The position numbers and the translations under genes are program-made. From Mucilaginibacter_A sp964236465 (GTDB lineage Bacteria > Bacteroidota > Bacteroidia > Sphingobacteriales > Sphingobacteriaceae): a stretch of 64,000 bases of DNA. Below are positions 44,151 through 53,596 of the stretch, one piece after another (position 1 is the first letter of the stretch; each line of letters starts with the position of its first letter). The notes under the pieces are model-generated. The model was given only the letters and a program-made list of their open reading frames with translations, did not search any database and was not told where the DNA came from. The stretch lies in assembly GCA_964236465.1 (NCBI GenBank), contig CAXSBZ010000003.1, positions 96,794-160,793 on the forward strand. Direction: 5' to 3'.

Positions 44151-45575
44151 ATGCTGCCAACCCTATATTCCGTTTTGTTGCCTTTAATTGGGCGTGTAGA
44201 ACTAAGCGGATTTATATTAATCGTTTTTTTTGTCTGCTTTTTTGCCGTGCTGGCTTTTGAGTTTGTCAACGGCTTTCATGATACGGCCAATGCAGTGGCA
44301 ACCGTCATCTACACCAAAACATTAAAACCCTATCCGGCCATCATCTGGTCGGGCTTATGGAATTTTCTGGGCGTATTCGTCATCGGTACGGCCGTCGCCA
44401 TGAGCTTATTAAAGTTAGTTCCGCTGGATAAACTCATCACGCTGCCGGTACAAGTTGGTGCCTGCCTAGTAATTTCCATCCTGCTTAGTTCGATCATTTG
44501 GAATTTGGGGACGTGGTATCTCGGCATCCCGTTGTCCAGTTCGCATACGTTGATTGGGGCGATGGTTGGCGCAACCCTCAGCTTTACACATTATTACGGC
44601 GGCGCAGGCGTCAATTGGGACAAAGCCAAAGAGATCGCGCTTTCCCTGCTCATTTCTCCGCTGATCGGTTTTGTTGGCAGCGCGCTGCTGCTGCAATTAG
44701 AGCAGAAAGTAATCCATTCCAAACGGCTTTTTCATATCCCGGAAAGCGACAGCGATATTCCGCCCACGCCCATCCGAATTTTGTTGGTGACCACTTGTAC
44801 GCTCGTCAGTTTTTTCCACGGAAGCAACGACGGGCAAAAAGGTGTTGGGCTGATGATGCTGGTGCTGATTACTTTTTTGCCGACTACTTTCGCCTTAAAC
44901 CCGGCTATTTATGATGATCAAATCCTGACTACGATCAACCATATTGAAAAAACTTTGCCCGTGCCGTTGCCATCAGGTTCGGAAGAAAAAAACGAAACCC
45001 TTCAACTTAAAACATTAATAGGGCAGATAAAACCGGAAATCAAGGGCCAGAAAGGAAAAGATAAACTGGGGAAATTTAAGCTGAAAAGGCAATTGCAAAA
45101 AATAACTGCCGCCCTCAAAACGCTTGTTGAAAAGAAAGAGCCAAAACTGCCAGAACCGCTCAAAGCAAGTTTAAAAGCTGATTACAAAAGCTTAGAAAAA
45201 GCAACTGATTTTGCGCCCGTTTGGGTACTGTTCGCCATTTCGATTTCCTTAGGTTTAGGCACAATGATCGGCTGGAAACGCATTGTGGTAACCATTGGCG
45301 AAAAGATCGGCAACCAAAAACTCAACTATGCGCAAGGTGCCACCGCCGAGATTGTAGCTGCCGCAACCATCGGTTTGAGCACGGGTTTGGGCTTGCCGGT
45401 TAGCACTACCCACGTACTTTCCGGTGGTGTAGCCGGTGCCATGGCTGCCTCCGGCGGAACGGATAACCTCAACAAAAGCACGCTCAAAAATATTGTATTT
45501 GCCTGGGTGCTCACCTTGCCGGCCTCTATTTTGCTGGCTTATTTGCTGTTTACACTGCTGCATCTTTTGGTTTAA
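44151..45575 (+). CDS. Inorganic phosphate transporter, PiT family
   Basis: 474 residues. Duplicated PiT signatures F-V-N-G-F-H-D-T-A-N-A-V-A-T near 40-53 and F-F-H-G-S-N-D-G-Q-K near 220; G-L-P-V-S-T-T-H near the end. A hydrophilic loop of about 110 residues (about 260-370) separates the halves. Cation-coupled phosphate uptake at the inner membrane. The next gene, 20 bp on, encodes a phosphoesterase-like lipoprotein, so the two probably act together in phosphate acquisition. Confidence 0.93.
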   Translation: MLPTLYSVLLPLIGRVELSGFILIVFFVCFFAVLAFEFVNGFHDTANAVATVIYTKTLKPYPAIIWSGLWNFLGVFVIGTAVAMSLLKLVPLDKLITLPVQVGACLVISILLSSIIWNLGTWYLGIPLSSSHTLIGAMVGATLSFTHYYGGAGVNWDKAKEIALSLLISPLIGFVGSALLLQLEQKVIHSKRLFHIPESDSDIPPTPIRILLVTTCTLVSFFHGSNDGQKGVGLMMLVLITFLPTTFALNPAIYDDQILTTINHIEKTLPVPLPSGSEEKNETLQLKTLIGQIKPEIKGQKGKDKLGKFKLKRQLQKITAALKTLVEKKEPKLPEPLKASLKADYKSLEKATDFAPVWVLFAISISLGLGTMIGWKRIVVTIGEKIGNQKLNYAQGATAEIVAAATIGLSTGLGLPVSTTHVLSGGVAGAMAASGGTDNLNKSTLKNIVFAWVLTLPASILLAYLLFTLLHLLV

Positions 45576-45595
45576 AACAGGTAATTTGCCTTTCT

Positions 45596-48322
45596 ATGAA
45601 ATCAAAAACTTTTTCCTGCTGTATTTTTATTTTCCTGGTGATGAGTTTTATGGCCTGCCACTCATTTTTAGGTGATAAAAACAGCATGGCCGATCAGGAA
45701 CAAAACCATCATCACTCGGCTTATGATGACAGCATGCTGAACCGAAACCTGCTGCCGGTGATGATGCCCTATAACCGCATGATCGATCCGGCGGGCCAAG
45801 TGATTTCGTTTGGCAGCCCGGAGGTGGAAAACCACAGCCTGGATTTGAAACTGATACCGGGAACCAGCCTGCTTGCCGTAGAAGACCGCTACGGCATTGT
45901 TTTGCTGGATAAAAATCAGCATACGGTTGTGGCGCGTTGGACTTATTTTGACGATCCCCGGTACAGAAATTTCATGAGCACCTATTCCGGCATTGAAGTG
46001 GTTGGAAAAGGCGATGAAGTACAAATTTTCTGGAGTGCGGCAAATGGCGATAACCACAAATCTGTTGTTTTTGAGGCGGATTGGAACGGAAAAAAAATCA
46101 CCTTGAAAAACACTTTTGATTTTAAGCCCGAAGGAAATTCTCCGCTGGCTTTGCCCAATGAACTGGCTGTAAACCAGGAAAACGGAAAGCAATATTTGTA
46201 TGTGGTTTTAAACGGGAACAACAAATTGGTCAAGATAGATATGGCCACAAAAGCTATTATTTATCAGGCTGATACCGGCGTGGCACCTTATGGGATTGTG
46301 GTTTCCGGCGATCATGCTTTTATAACTAACTGGGGCGGAGATATGCCCGAAATTTCTACAAAAAATGAAACGGCAGGCGTACCTTATGGCAAAGCATCCG
46401 TGGATCCGAAAACCGGTGCTACACTGGCTGGTTCGGTGGCTGTTATTAATTTAAAAGACGGTAAAACGATCAAAAATATTCCCGTTGGCCTGCACCCGAA
46501 TGACCTAATTTCCGACAAAAACGACCGTTATATTTATGTGACCAACAGCAACAGCGATGATGTTTCGGTGATCAGCACACAAAATTTAAACGTGGTGGAA
46601 ACCATTTCGGTAAAAATAAATACTGGTGAGCAAGGTTTCATCGGCGATTCGCCAAATGCACTGGCTTTGGATTCGGCCGGCAATTATCTGTATGTGGCCA
46701 ACGGAATGGACAATGCGGTGGCCGTCGTAAAATTAGGCATAAAAACAGCATCGGGCAGTGGCGGCAAAAGTGTGGTGCAAGGTTTTATCCCAACGGAAGC
46801 TTATCCCGGCGGTTTGGTTATCGAAGGAAATACACTTTATGTAACCAATTTGGAAGGCGAAGGTGCCCGCGTAAACAGCCGCGAAATGGGCAACGCAGAG
46901 AAACTGACGGCTACAGTTCCAAGCGGCGCATACAATTCGCACCATCAAAAAGCTACGGTTTCGGTGATTGATCTGCCAAACGAAGATCAGTTAAAGCAAT
47001 ACACCAAAAAAGTAAAAGCACTAATGCTGGATTTCAGGACAGACCTGGCCAAGCTTTCGCCGCGTAAAAACCAGCCGGCCAGGCCAATTCCCGAGCGTAT
47101 CGGCGAGCCTTCGGTTTTCAAACACGTGCTTTACATCATCAAAGAAAACCGCACTTACGACCAGGTTTTAGGCGATCTGCCGCAGGGAAACGGTGCAAAA
47201 GAGCTTTGTATTTATGGTGATAGCATCACACCAAACCAGCACTGGCTGGCCAAAAATTTTGTGTTGCTGGATAATTATTATGCTTCTGGAAAATGCTCTG
47301 CCGAAGGACACCAATGGACGGATGCAGGGATGGTGACGGATTACGTGGAGAAAAACGTGCGCGCCTGGTTCCGCAGTTATCCGCATGTGCAAACTGATGC
47401 GATGGTGTACAGCAAAAAAGGTTTTATCTGGAACAACGCTGCCGATCATGGCAAAACGGTGCGGATTTATGGTGAAGCCTGCATTCCGGCCATCGACCCA
47501 AAACTAAGCTGGACGAACATTTATGAAAATTATAAAGCCGGTAAACCTTTGACCTTCAATAATATCACCACAATTTCAAGGGTAAAACCGATGCTTTCGC
47601 CCAATTATCCCGGTTCGGATGAGTTGAAAATTACCGACCAGCTGCGCGCGGATGCTTTTATCAAAGAATTGAAAGCGTTTGAAAATAAGCCCGGCGATAA
47701 CTTTCCCGAGCTTTCGGTAATGGCTTTATCAAGCGATCATACGCGTGGTTCGAGTCCGGGAATGCCTACGCCGCGGGCGATGGTTGCTGATAATGACTTG
47801 GCATTGGGCCGCATTATCGAAGCCCTAAGCAAAAGCCGGTTCTGGAAAAACACAGTTATTTTTGTAACTGAAGATGATTCGCAGGCGGGTTGGGATCATG
47901 TTTCGGCTTACCGAACGACGGCTTTTGTAGTCAGTCCGTACAGTCATCTGCAAAAAACAATTTCTACCAATTACAATCAAACTTCCATCGTCCGTTCCAT
48001 CGAGCAAATCCTCGGCATCCCGCCCATGAATTTGCTGGATGCCACCGCGCTGCCCATGTTCCATTGTTTTGCCAACCGGCCTGATGCTTCTTTTACCTAT
48101 CAAAAATTGGCCAATAAAATTCCTTTGAACGAGATGAACCGCAGCCTTTCTGCTTTAAAAGGCAAAGCTTTGTTCTACGCCAAACAATCGTTGCGGCCGG
48201 AATATGATCATATAGATGGCGGAAATGACGATGTTTTGAACAGGATATTGTGGTACAACCGAAAAGGGAACAAAACTTATCCGGCGAAACTGGTAGGCAA
48301 AGTTGCGGATGATGATTTTTAG
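45596..48322 (+). CDS. YncE-like beta-propeller / phosphoesterase fusion lipoprotein
   Basis: 908 residues. Lipobox F-M-A-C with lipid Cys near 21. About 60-440: propeller repeats (Y-L-Y-V-A-N-G-M-D-N-A-V-A-V, D-R-Y-I-Y-V-T-N-S-N-S-D-D-V). About 490-850: alkaline-phosphatase/phospholipase C-like domain, H-V-L-Y-I-I-K-E-N-R-T-Y-D-Q-V, with later metal-site-like S-S-D-H-T-R-G and T-E-D-D-S-Q-A-G-W-D-H-V. Exported phosphoester hydrolase, substrate unknown. Four motif copies: 45674 (F-L-G-D-K-N-S-M just after the lipobox), 45908, 46738, 48084; a possible 3-bp-deleted one at 47652. Confidence 0.88.
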   Translation: MKSKTFSCCIFIFLVMSFMACHSFLGDKNSMADQEQNHHHSAYDDSMLNRNLLPVMMPYNRMIDPAGQVISFGSPEVENHSLDLKLIPGTSLLAVEDRYGIVLLDKNQHTVVARWTYFDDPRYRNFMSTYSGIEVVGKGDEVQIFWSAANGDNHKSVVFEADWNGKKITLKNTFDFKPEGNSPLALPNELAVNQENGKQYLYVVLNGNNKLVKIDMATKAIIYQADTGVAPYGIVVSGDHAFITNWGGDMPEISTKNETAGVPYGKASVDPKTGATLAGSVAVINLKDGKTIKNIPVGLHPNDLISDKNDRYIYVTNSNSDDVSVISTQNLNVVETISVKINTGEQGFIGDSPNALALDSAGNYLYVANGMDNAVAVVKLGIKTASGSGGKSVVQGFIPTEAYPGGLVIEGNTLYVTNLEGEGARVNSREMGNAEKLTATVPSGAYNSHHQKATVSVIDLPNEDQLKQYTKKVKALMLDFRTDLAKLSPRKNQPARPIPERIGEPSVFKHVLYIIKENRTYDQVLGDLPQGNGAKELCIYGDSITPNQHWLAKNFVLLDNYYASGKCSAEGHQWTDAGMVTDYVEKNVRAWFRSYPHVQTDAMVYSKKGFIWNNAADHGKTVRIYGEACIPAIDPKLSWTNIYENYKAGKPLTFNNITTISRVKPMLSPNYPGSDELKITDQLRADAFIKELKAFENKPGDNFPELSVMALSSDHTRGSSPGMPTPRAMVADNDLALGRIIEALSKSRFWKNTVIFVTEDDSQAGWDHVSAYRTTAFVVSPYSHLQKTISTNYNQTSIVRSIEQILGIPPMNLLDATALPMFHCFANRPDASFTYQKLANKIPLNEMNRSLSALKGKALFYAKQSLRPEYDHIDGGNDDVLNRILWYNRKGNKTYPAKLVGKVADDDF

Positions 48323-48324
48323 CC

Positions 48325-48367
48325 GATAAAAGAAGCATCACTGTTTTATGCCAATGCTTCTTTTATC
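48325..48367. repeat. Inverted motif pair after the phosphoesterase gene
   Basis: Perfect forward core 48325-48338, perfect reverse core 48354-48367 with AT-rich halves on the outside (GATTTTTAGCC and AGCATAAAATCAG): the whole is an almost perfect 70-bp palindrome 3 bp past a stop codon. Confidence 0.88.
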
Positions 48368-48490
48368 AGCATAAAATCAGTGTTGAAAAACCGGGTTCGA
48401 GCGAAAATATTGATCGCCCGGAAAACTCTTACATAATCAGATTTGAAGTGTGTACTTTCCTATGCTTAATGTTGCAACCAAAAAACACCT

Positions 48491-48545
48491 GCTAAAAGAA
48501 GCATTGGCCTTGGTTTTGAAAACTCAGCTTGATGCTTCTTTTATA
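48491..48545. repeat. Second inverted motif pair, intergenic
   Basis: Forward core 48491-48504 (GCTAAAAGAAGCAT) and reverse core 48532-48545 (ATGCTTCTTTTATA) with a 27-base loop. Confidence 0.8.
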
Positions 48546-48885
48546 GAGGTAATTTCGCCCTAAAATAAATTTATGGTAAACACGTTTTCGTGCCGATTAA
48601 CCCTAATTCAATAGTGCAGTCAATTTAAATATCGAACCATTTATATCTCTTTTCAAGAAATATCTGCCCCCGGATATTAACTGAATTTTAATCCTAAGTA
48701 AACTTATTTCTTGCTGTGTTTCAAAGAGTTAACTCGCTGTCAATTCTGTATTTTTTAAACTTTGTAGGCAGGATCACGTAAAAACCGGCCATAGGAATTG
48801 TATCAATAGCCGGGCAGCTTTATCACGGTTTGCAGGTTGTTTTAAACCGATGCAATCCTTCTGTAAATCGGAAAATAGCGTGCTT

Positions 48886-49881
48886 ATGCAAATATTAATT
48901 TTTACTACTGTATTTTATCCGCGGCGTGGCGGTATCGAAAACCTGACACTCAATTTATGCAAAGAATTTATAGGCAAAGGGCATGAAGTTAAAGTGATTG
49001 CTTATCAAAAACAAACCGAGGCATTGCCCGATATCGAGGTGCATTATGCGCCCGGATTTGCAAAAATGCTGGAGCTGTTTTTATGGTGTAAAATTTATTA
49101 TATGCCCAACATTTCGCTCAAAGGCATTTGGCCGTTGCTGATCAGCCCGCGCAAAAGATGGGTGGTTTCTCAAAACGATTTTTCGCTCACCAACAAAAAA
49201 AACCTACTGTCATTCATTAAATTATTCATGATTAAATTTGCTTCCGAGAATATTTCGGTGAGCAAAAGCATCGCTACTTCGCTCGGCACACCTTCAGCAA
49301 TAATCTATAATTGTTATGACGATGAGGTTTTTAAAATCGATTTGCAGGCAGCAAGAACACTGGATTTTGTTTTTGTGGGAAGGCTGGTTTCTCAAAAAGG
49401 CTGTGATACGCTGATTCGCGCTTGTTATGATTTAAAACTTCCTTTCAAACTAACTATTATCGGCGACGGGCCGGAACTGGAACGGCTGAAAACCATGGCG
49501 CAACAATTAGAATTATCAGAACATATCACTTTCACCGGCACACTAAAAAGCACTGAAATTACAGAGGTTTTAAACCGGCACAAAGTGATGATTATCCCTT
49601 CCAACGGAAAAGAAGGTTTCGGGATTGTGGCTTTGGAAGGCTTGGCCTGCGGCTGCCGCATCATCGCATCCGATTCTGGTGGTTTGGCTGAAGCTGTGGG
49701 AAATTTCGGGCAACTTTTTCAACCCGGAGATGTGCATCAGTTAAATGGCCTGCTAAAAGAAGCATTGCAAAATATCAACCAGCCGGATTACAGCCCCGAA
49801 GAATTGACCGCTTATCTGGATAACTACAAAATGCAAATTGTTGCCCAAAAATATCTGTCGGTATTTGGTAGTGCGGCCTGA
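48886..49881 (+). CDS. Family 4 glycosyltransferase
   Basis: 331 residues from ATG 48886 (M-Q-I-L-I-F-T-T-V-F-Y-P-R-R-G-G-I-E); a Met 12 codons earlier is less likely. GT-B fold with V-G-R-L-V-S-Q-K-G in the second domain and the E-x7-E motif in K-E-G-F-G-I-V-A-L-E-G. Retaining transferase, probably for a surface polysaccharide or glycolipid; stands alone here. Motif copy 49752 encodes L-L-K-E-A-L near the C-terminus. Confidence 0.88.
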   Translation: MQILIFTTVFYPRRGGIENLTLNLCKEFIGKGHEVKVIAYQKQTEALPDIEVHYAPGFAKMLELFLWCKIYYMPNISLKGIWPLLISPRKRWVVSQNDFSLTNKKNLLSFIKLFMIKFASENISVSKSIATSLGTPSAIIYNCYDDEVFKIDLQAARTLDFVFVGRLVSQKGCDTLIRACYDLKLPFKLTIIGDGPELERLKTMAQQLELSEHITFTGTLKSTEITEVLNRHKVMIIPSNGKEGFGIVALEGLACGCRIIASDSGGLAEAVGNFGQLFQPGDVHQLNGLLKEALQNINQPDYSPEELTAYLDNYKMQIVAQKYLSVFGSAA

Positions 49882-49938
49882 TTTTACAAAGCTTTTTTCT
49901 GGATAGTTTCCGCTTGATTATAACTTTGGTTAAGCTTT

Positions 49939-50187
49939 TTACCCGTTAAAAAAAGTATTGTTATTATTGGATTTGGCAGATGGCGTGAATACTGATTGGT
50001 TCGGAACCTGATCGCCGATTTCAAGTTTCAGGGCATCAGCTTTATTGGTAAAGTACAAGATGCCTTCTGCCCAATCTGTATTTTGATCAATCAATTTAAC
50101 AAAACCTACCCAAAAAGTCAAACCAAAAAATTCAGTACAAATAACACGTTCTACCTCCAAAACTGTATAATGCTGTGTCGCGTTCAT
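49939..50187 (-). CDS. Small hypothetical protein
   Basis: 82 residues, M-N-A-T-Q-H-Y-T-V-L-E-V-E-R-V; no membrane segment or known motif, with an Asn-rich tail N-N-N-N-T-F-F-N-G. The tail and stop are formed by a degenerate motif copy (49945-49958). Plausible coding by composition only. Confidence 0.5.
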   Translation of the reverse strand: MNATQHYTVLEVERVICTEFFGLTFWVGFVKLIDQNTDWAEGILYFTNKADALKLEIGDQVPNQSVFTPSAKSNNNNTFFNG

Positions 50188-50502
50188 TGCTTTTTTTTTA
50201 ACAAGGTTTGGACTGATCTTTATCCATAAGTTTTACTTTATCCATAATTTTTTTTATCGGATTGAAGAAATTTCAATTTAGATAAAAGAATTAATCCGGC
50301 TGGTGGATTAGGTTTTTTGATGGCTATTTTTTATAATTTATACTGATAAGCTGTGCAATAACAATCCCTGCTGATGGTTTTGCCTATTATTACAAGTTGA
50401 TTCCATGCTTCTTTTATCCTAAATGCACCTTTATTTACGCAACAAAGCCTGATGTTTCCGTCAGGCTTTTTATGGGTTTCGGGTAAAAACAAAAACTTTG
50501 TA
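50188..50502. other. 315-bp intergenic region
   Basis: Contains a partial motif copy (50281), one full reverse copy (50405-50418) and a hairpin terminator (50444-50471). No gene seen. Confidence 0.55.
50444..50471. terminator. Bidirectional-type terminator beyond the DoxX gene
   Basis: Arms AAAGCCTGA and TCAGGCTTT with an 8-base loop; T run stronger on the plus strand. It lies about 30 bp beyond the DoxX stop on the minus strand. Confidence 0.7.
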
Positions 50503-50889
50503 CTACATCACCGCAGTGTTAGTGTTGCCCAGTAGCCTTTTGCTCAGCTCCGGAAAACGGATCGTGGCCGTAATCCAAACGATACATTGCAGGATAACCG
50601 GTGCAAAAAGGGGTTGCCCGTGTTCTAAATGTGTGGCAATGGCTCCGCCCAAATAAGCCGCCAGCAACAGTGTGCCGAGCAATCCGGTCCGCGGGATGAT
50701 AAACAGGATAATGGAAAGGATTTCTACCAAACCAAGCATTTTTAAAATGCCCGGCGTAAGGCCAAATGCCGCGGCACCTTTTGCTGCATCGGCACCGCCT
50801 ATCAGTTTCATGGAGGCACTGCCAAAAAATGCGAAAGCAAGTATCGCGGTAAGCACCCAACCAATAATGTTTCTTGTTTTTGTACTCAT
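50503..50889 (-). CDS. DoxX-like family membrane protein
   Basis: 128 residues with four hydrophobic segments (about 8-27, 45-63, 70-86, 95-112) and the G-S-A-S-M-K-L-I-G and L-G-G-A-I-A-T-H-L marks of DoxX-like proteins. Inner-membrane, function unknown. Confidence 0.85.
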   Translation of the reverse strand: MSTKTRNIIGWVLTAILAFAFFGSASMKLIGGADAAKGAAAFGLTPGILKMLGLVEILSIILFIIPRTGLLGTLLLAAYLGGAIATHLEHGQPLFAPVILQCIVWITATIRFPELSKRLLGNTNTAVM

Positions 50890-51267
50890 AATTTTTGTGT
50901 GAAAAGATTATTTTTTTGCTGCAATATACTTATTTTTTGTTGTGAAAATTTGGATGCTTCTTTTAGCACCATAAATTTGAAGAAGCAATTACACACCAAT
51001 TTTTACCTGGTAAAAGAAGCATTAGTTGTATTTTCATCCTTTGGATTGTTTCCTGTTCTGAAACAACAAAGCTGTTGTCATTTCGATCCGCAGGGAGAAA
51101 TCCTTATCAAAGCAATATAGTTTGTAAGGTTCAAAGAAGATTTCTCCCTTTGGGTCGAAATGACAGAGGGCAATTTTCACCTGGTAAAAGAAGCATCAGC
51201 AGGATGTGCCGAAACAAGTTCTGCCTGACAAGGCACACATCAAACCAAAACCTTATTTTTGTTTTGC
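50890..51267. other. 378-bp intergenic region with motif copies and a REP-like palindrome
   Basis: Reverse copy 50954, forward copies 51009 and 51183, and a 90-bp inverted repeat (51076-51165) fill most of the space between the DoxX gene and dnaG. A possible -7 element TATTTTTG (51254-51261) is so close to the dnaG ATG that the transcript would be nearly leaderless. Confidence 0.6.
51076..51165. repeat. REP-like inverted repeat (GTCATTTCGA type)
   Basis: Left arm TGTCATTTCGATCCGCAGGG then AGAAATC; right arm GATTTCTCCC then TTTGGGTCGAAATGACA. About 27-bp arms, 36-bp spacer. Sequences of this kind are scattered between genes in many Bacteroidota genomes. Confidence 0.8.
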
Positions 51268-53184
51268 ATGATCAACAAAACCACGATAGACCGCATTTTT
51301 GAAGCTACCGACGTGCTGGAAGTCATCGGTGAGTTTGTGCAGCTGAAAAAACGCGGTGCCAATTACGTGGGTTTGTCGCCGTTCGCCAATGAGAAAACGC
51401 CGTCGTTCACCGTTTCGCCAGTAAAAGGGATTTTCAAAGATTTTTCTACCGGATTGGGCGGTTCTGCCATTACTTTTTTGATGGAGCACGAGAAGTTTAC
51501 GTATCCCGAAGCGTTGAAATGGCTCGCTAAAAAGTACAATATTGAAGTAGAAGAAGACCGGCAAACACCGGAAAACATCGAAGAAGATAACCGCCGCGAA
51601 AGCCTGATGGTAGTTTCTGCTTTTGCGGCCAAGTTTTTTCACGAAAGTTTGCTGGAAACGCCTGAAGGAAAAAATATCGGTTTGAGTTATTTTAAAGAGC
51701 GCGGTTTTCGGGAAGACATCATCAAAAAGTTTGAGCTGGGCTATTCGCCGGATAATTGGGAAGCGTTCAGTTCGGCGGCCATCAAACAAAATTATCAGCC
51801 GGAATTTTTGCTGGAAAGCGGCTTGTCGGTAAAGCGTGATAACGGCACTTTGTACGATCGGTATCGTGGCCGCGTGATGTTCCCGATCCATAATTTTACC
51901 GGCCGCGTGGTTGGTTTTGGCGGGCGAACGCTGAAGAACGATAAAAGCGTTCCGAAATATGTCAACTCGCCGGAATCAGAAATTTACCATAAATCCAACC
52001 TGCTTTACGGTTTATACTTCGCCAAAAAAGCTATTCGCGAAACCGATAATTGTTATTTGGTGGAAGGTTATGCGGATGTAATTTCTGTGCATCAGGCTGG
52101 TATTGAGAATGTTGTGGCTACTTCCGGAACTTCCTTAACCGTTGAGCAAATCCGCTTGATTGGCCGTTCGACCAAAAACATTACCATTTTGTATGATGGT
52201 GATGCGGCAGGGATTAAAGCAGCGTTGCGTGGTTTGGATTTGATTTTGGAAGAAGGGTTGAACGTAAAAGTGGTGACTTTCCCGGATGGACACGACCCGG
52301 ATTCTTTTGTGCGAAAGGTTGGCACGAATGCTTTTAAAACGTATATCGACCAGAATCAAAAAGATTTTATCCTGTATAAAACAAGCACGCTGCTGAAAGA
52401 TGCCGGAAATGACCCGATCAAAAAAGCAGACGTGATCCGGGAAATTGTGGAAAGTATTGCCAAAATCCCGGATTCGATCAAAGCTTCGGTTTTTGTAAAA
52501 GAATGCAGTTTGCTGCTGCAAATGGACGAGCGTTCGCTGCTCACGGAGCTGAACAAAATGCGGCTGGCGAAATCTAAAAAGCAGGACCAGGCTTCTCCAA
52601 AACCAATTCAACCAGAAACCGCTGTCCCCGAAAATATACCGACAAAAACAGTATCCGCAGAAGATACGCAGGAGAAAGAAATTGTGCGGCTGCTGATTTC
52701 GTACGGCAATAAAATGATTGATTGGGATGGAATTGCCAACACATACATCGGCCCGTTTATGATTTCTGAACTGAGCGATGTAGAATTTGAGAACCCGGAA
52801 AGTAAAAATGTAGTTCAGATTTATCAGCAGGAATTAGAAAACGGCCGCTTGCCGGATGAACAGTTTTTCATTCATCATTCTAATCGCAGCGTGGCGAATT
52901 TGGCGGTTTCCATGGTTTCTACGCCTTATGTTTTGAGTGAAAACTGGTACGAAAAGCATAAAATCCAGGTTTCCGGCGAGGAAGACAACATGAAAGGAAC
53001 GATTCTGGGCGCGATCTTCCATCTGAAAAAGCGAAAAGTTGACCAGATTTTGGAAGGCATCCGCAGAGAACTGCAAAAAACCACGACAGATGCCGACACG
53101 GATATTTTGCTGAACCAATATCAGCACATGAAAAAAGTGGAGAAAACTATTTCTGATTTTTTAGGTTCCGTGATCTTGAAATAA
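51268..53184 (+). CDS. dnaG: DNA primase DnaG lacking zinc ligands
   Basis: 638 residues from ATG 51268 (M-I-N-K-T-T-I-D-R-I-F). Toprim domain with Y-L-V-E-G-Y-A-D-V and Y-D-G-D-A-A-G is intact. In the N-terminal zinc-ribbon region the fold is recognisable (N-E-K-T-P-S-F-T-V-S-P) but all four expected metal ligands are replaced: S37, A40, D58 and T61. Makes RNA primers at the fork. A motif copy (52641) encodes P-T-K-T-V-S in the linker before the helicase-binding domain. Its stop overlaps the yraN start by 1 bp. Confidence 0.95.
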   Translation: MINKTTIDRIFEATDVLEVIGEFVQLKKRGANYVGLSPFANEKTPSFTVSPVKGIFKDFSTGLGGSAITFLMEHEKFTYPEALKWLAKKYNIEVEEDRQTPENIEEDNRRESLMVVSAFAAKFFHESLLETPEGKNIGLSYFKERGFREDIIKKFELGYSPDNWEAFSSAAIKQNYQPEFLLESGLSVKRDNGTLYDRYRGRVMFPIHNFTGRVVGFGGRTLKNDKSVPKYVNSPESEIYHKSNLLYGLYFAKKAIRETDNCYLVEGYADVISVHQAGIENVVATSGTSLTVEQIRLIGRSTKNITILYDGDAAGIKAALRGLDLILEEGLNVKVVTFPDGHDPDSFVRKVGTNAFKTYIDQNQKDFILYKTSTLLKDAGNDPIKKADVIREIVESIAKIPDSIKASVFVKECSLLLQMDERSLLTELNKMRLAKSKKQDQASPKPIQPETAVPENIPTKTVSAEDTQEKEIVRLLISYGNKMIDWDGIANTYIGPFMISELSDVEFENPESKNVVQIYQQELENGRLPDEQFFIHHSNRSVANLAVSMVSTPYVLSENWYEKHKIQVSGEEDNMKGTILGAIFHLKKRKVDQILEGIRRELQKTTTDADTDILLNQYQHMKKVEKTISDFLGSVILK

Positions 53185-53552
53185 TGGCTGAACACAATAA
53201 TTTAGGCCGCAAAGGCGAGGAGCTGGCCAAGCAACATCTGGAAGCCGCCGGTTATGAAATCTTAGACGAGAACTGGCGTTTTGGCAAAGCAGAAGTAGAT
53301 TTGATTGCTTATCTCGATAAAACCATCATTTTTGTAGAGGTGAAAACGCGGACGGGCAATGCGTTTGGCGAGCCGGAAGATTTTGTGGATCAAGCCAAAA
53401 AAGTTTTACTGGCAAGCGCGGCAGATGAGTTTATTGAGCTGATGGATTTTAAGGGTGAAGCGCGTTTTGATATTATCGCGATTTTGTTTGGCAGGCAGGG
53501 AAATTACCGTTTAAACCATATTGAGGATGCTTTTTGGCCTGATCCTTATTGA
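53184..53552 (+). CDS. yraN: YraN/UPF0102 family protein
   Basis: 122 residues, G-R-K-G-E-E-L-A start, with the nuclease-like F-G-K-A-E-V-D-L-I-A and F-V-E-V-K-T-R-T motifs of the PD-(D/E)xK fold. Predicted nuclease of unknown role, translationally coupled to dnaG. Confidence 0.9.
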   Translation: MAEHNNLGRKGEELAKQHLEAAGYEILDENWRFGKAEVDLIAYLDKTIIFVEVKTRTGNAFGEPEDFVDQAKKVLLASAADEFIELMDFKGEARFDIIAILFGRQGNYRLNHIEDAFWPDPY

Positions 53553-53596
53553 TCGGATAATGCCCGTGTATTTGAATTTGCCCGGTCTGCGCCCTA

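Larger units (their letters stand above)
48323..48885. other. 563-bp intergenic region with two inverted motif pairs
   Basis: Holds the pairs 48325/48354 and 48491/48532 in its first 225 bp; the remaining 340 bp hold no recognisable gene, only AT-rich sequence that should contain the promoter of the GT4 gene. Confidence 0.6.

Noticed and set aside
51254..51261. Promoter directly before dnaG
   Set aside because: TATTTTTG fits the -7 consensus but has no -33 partner and would leave almost no leader; kept only as a note.
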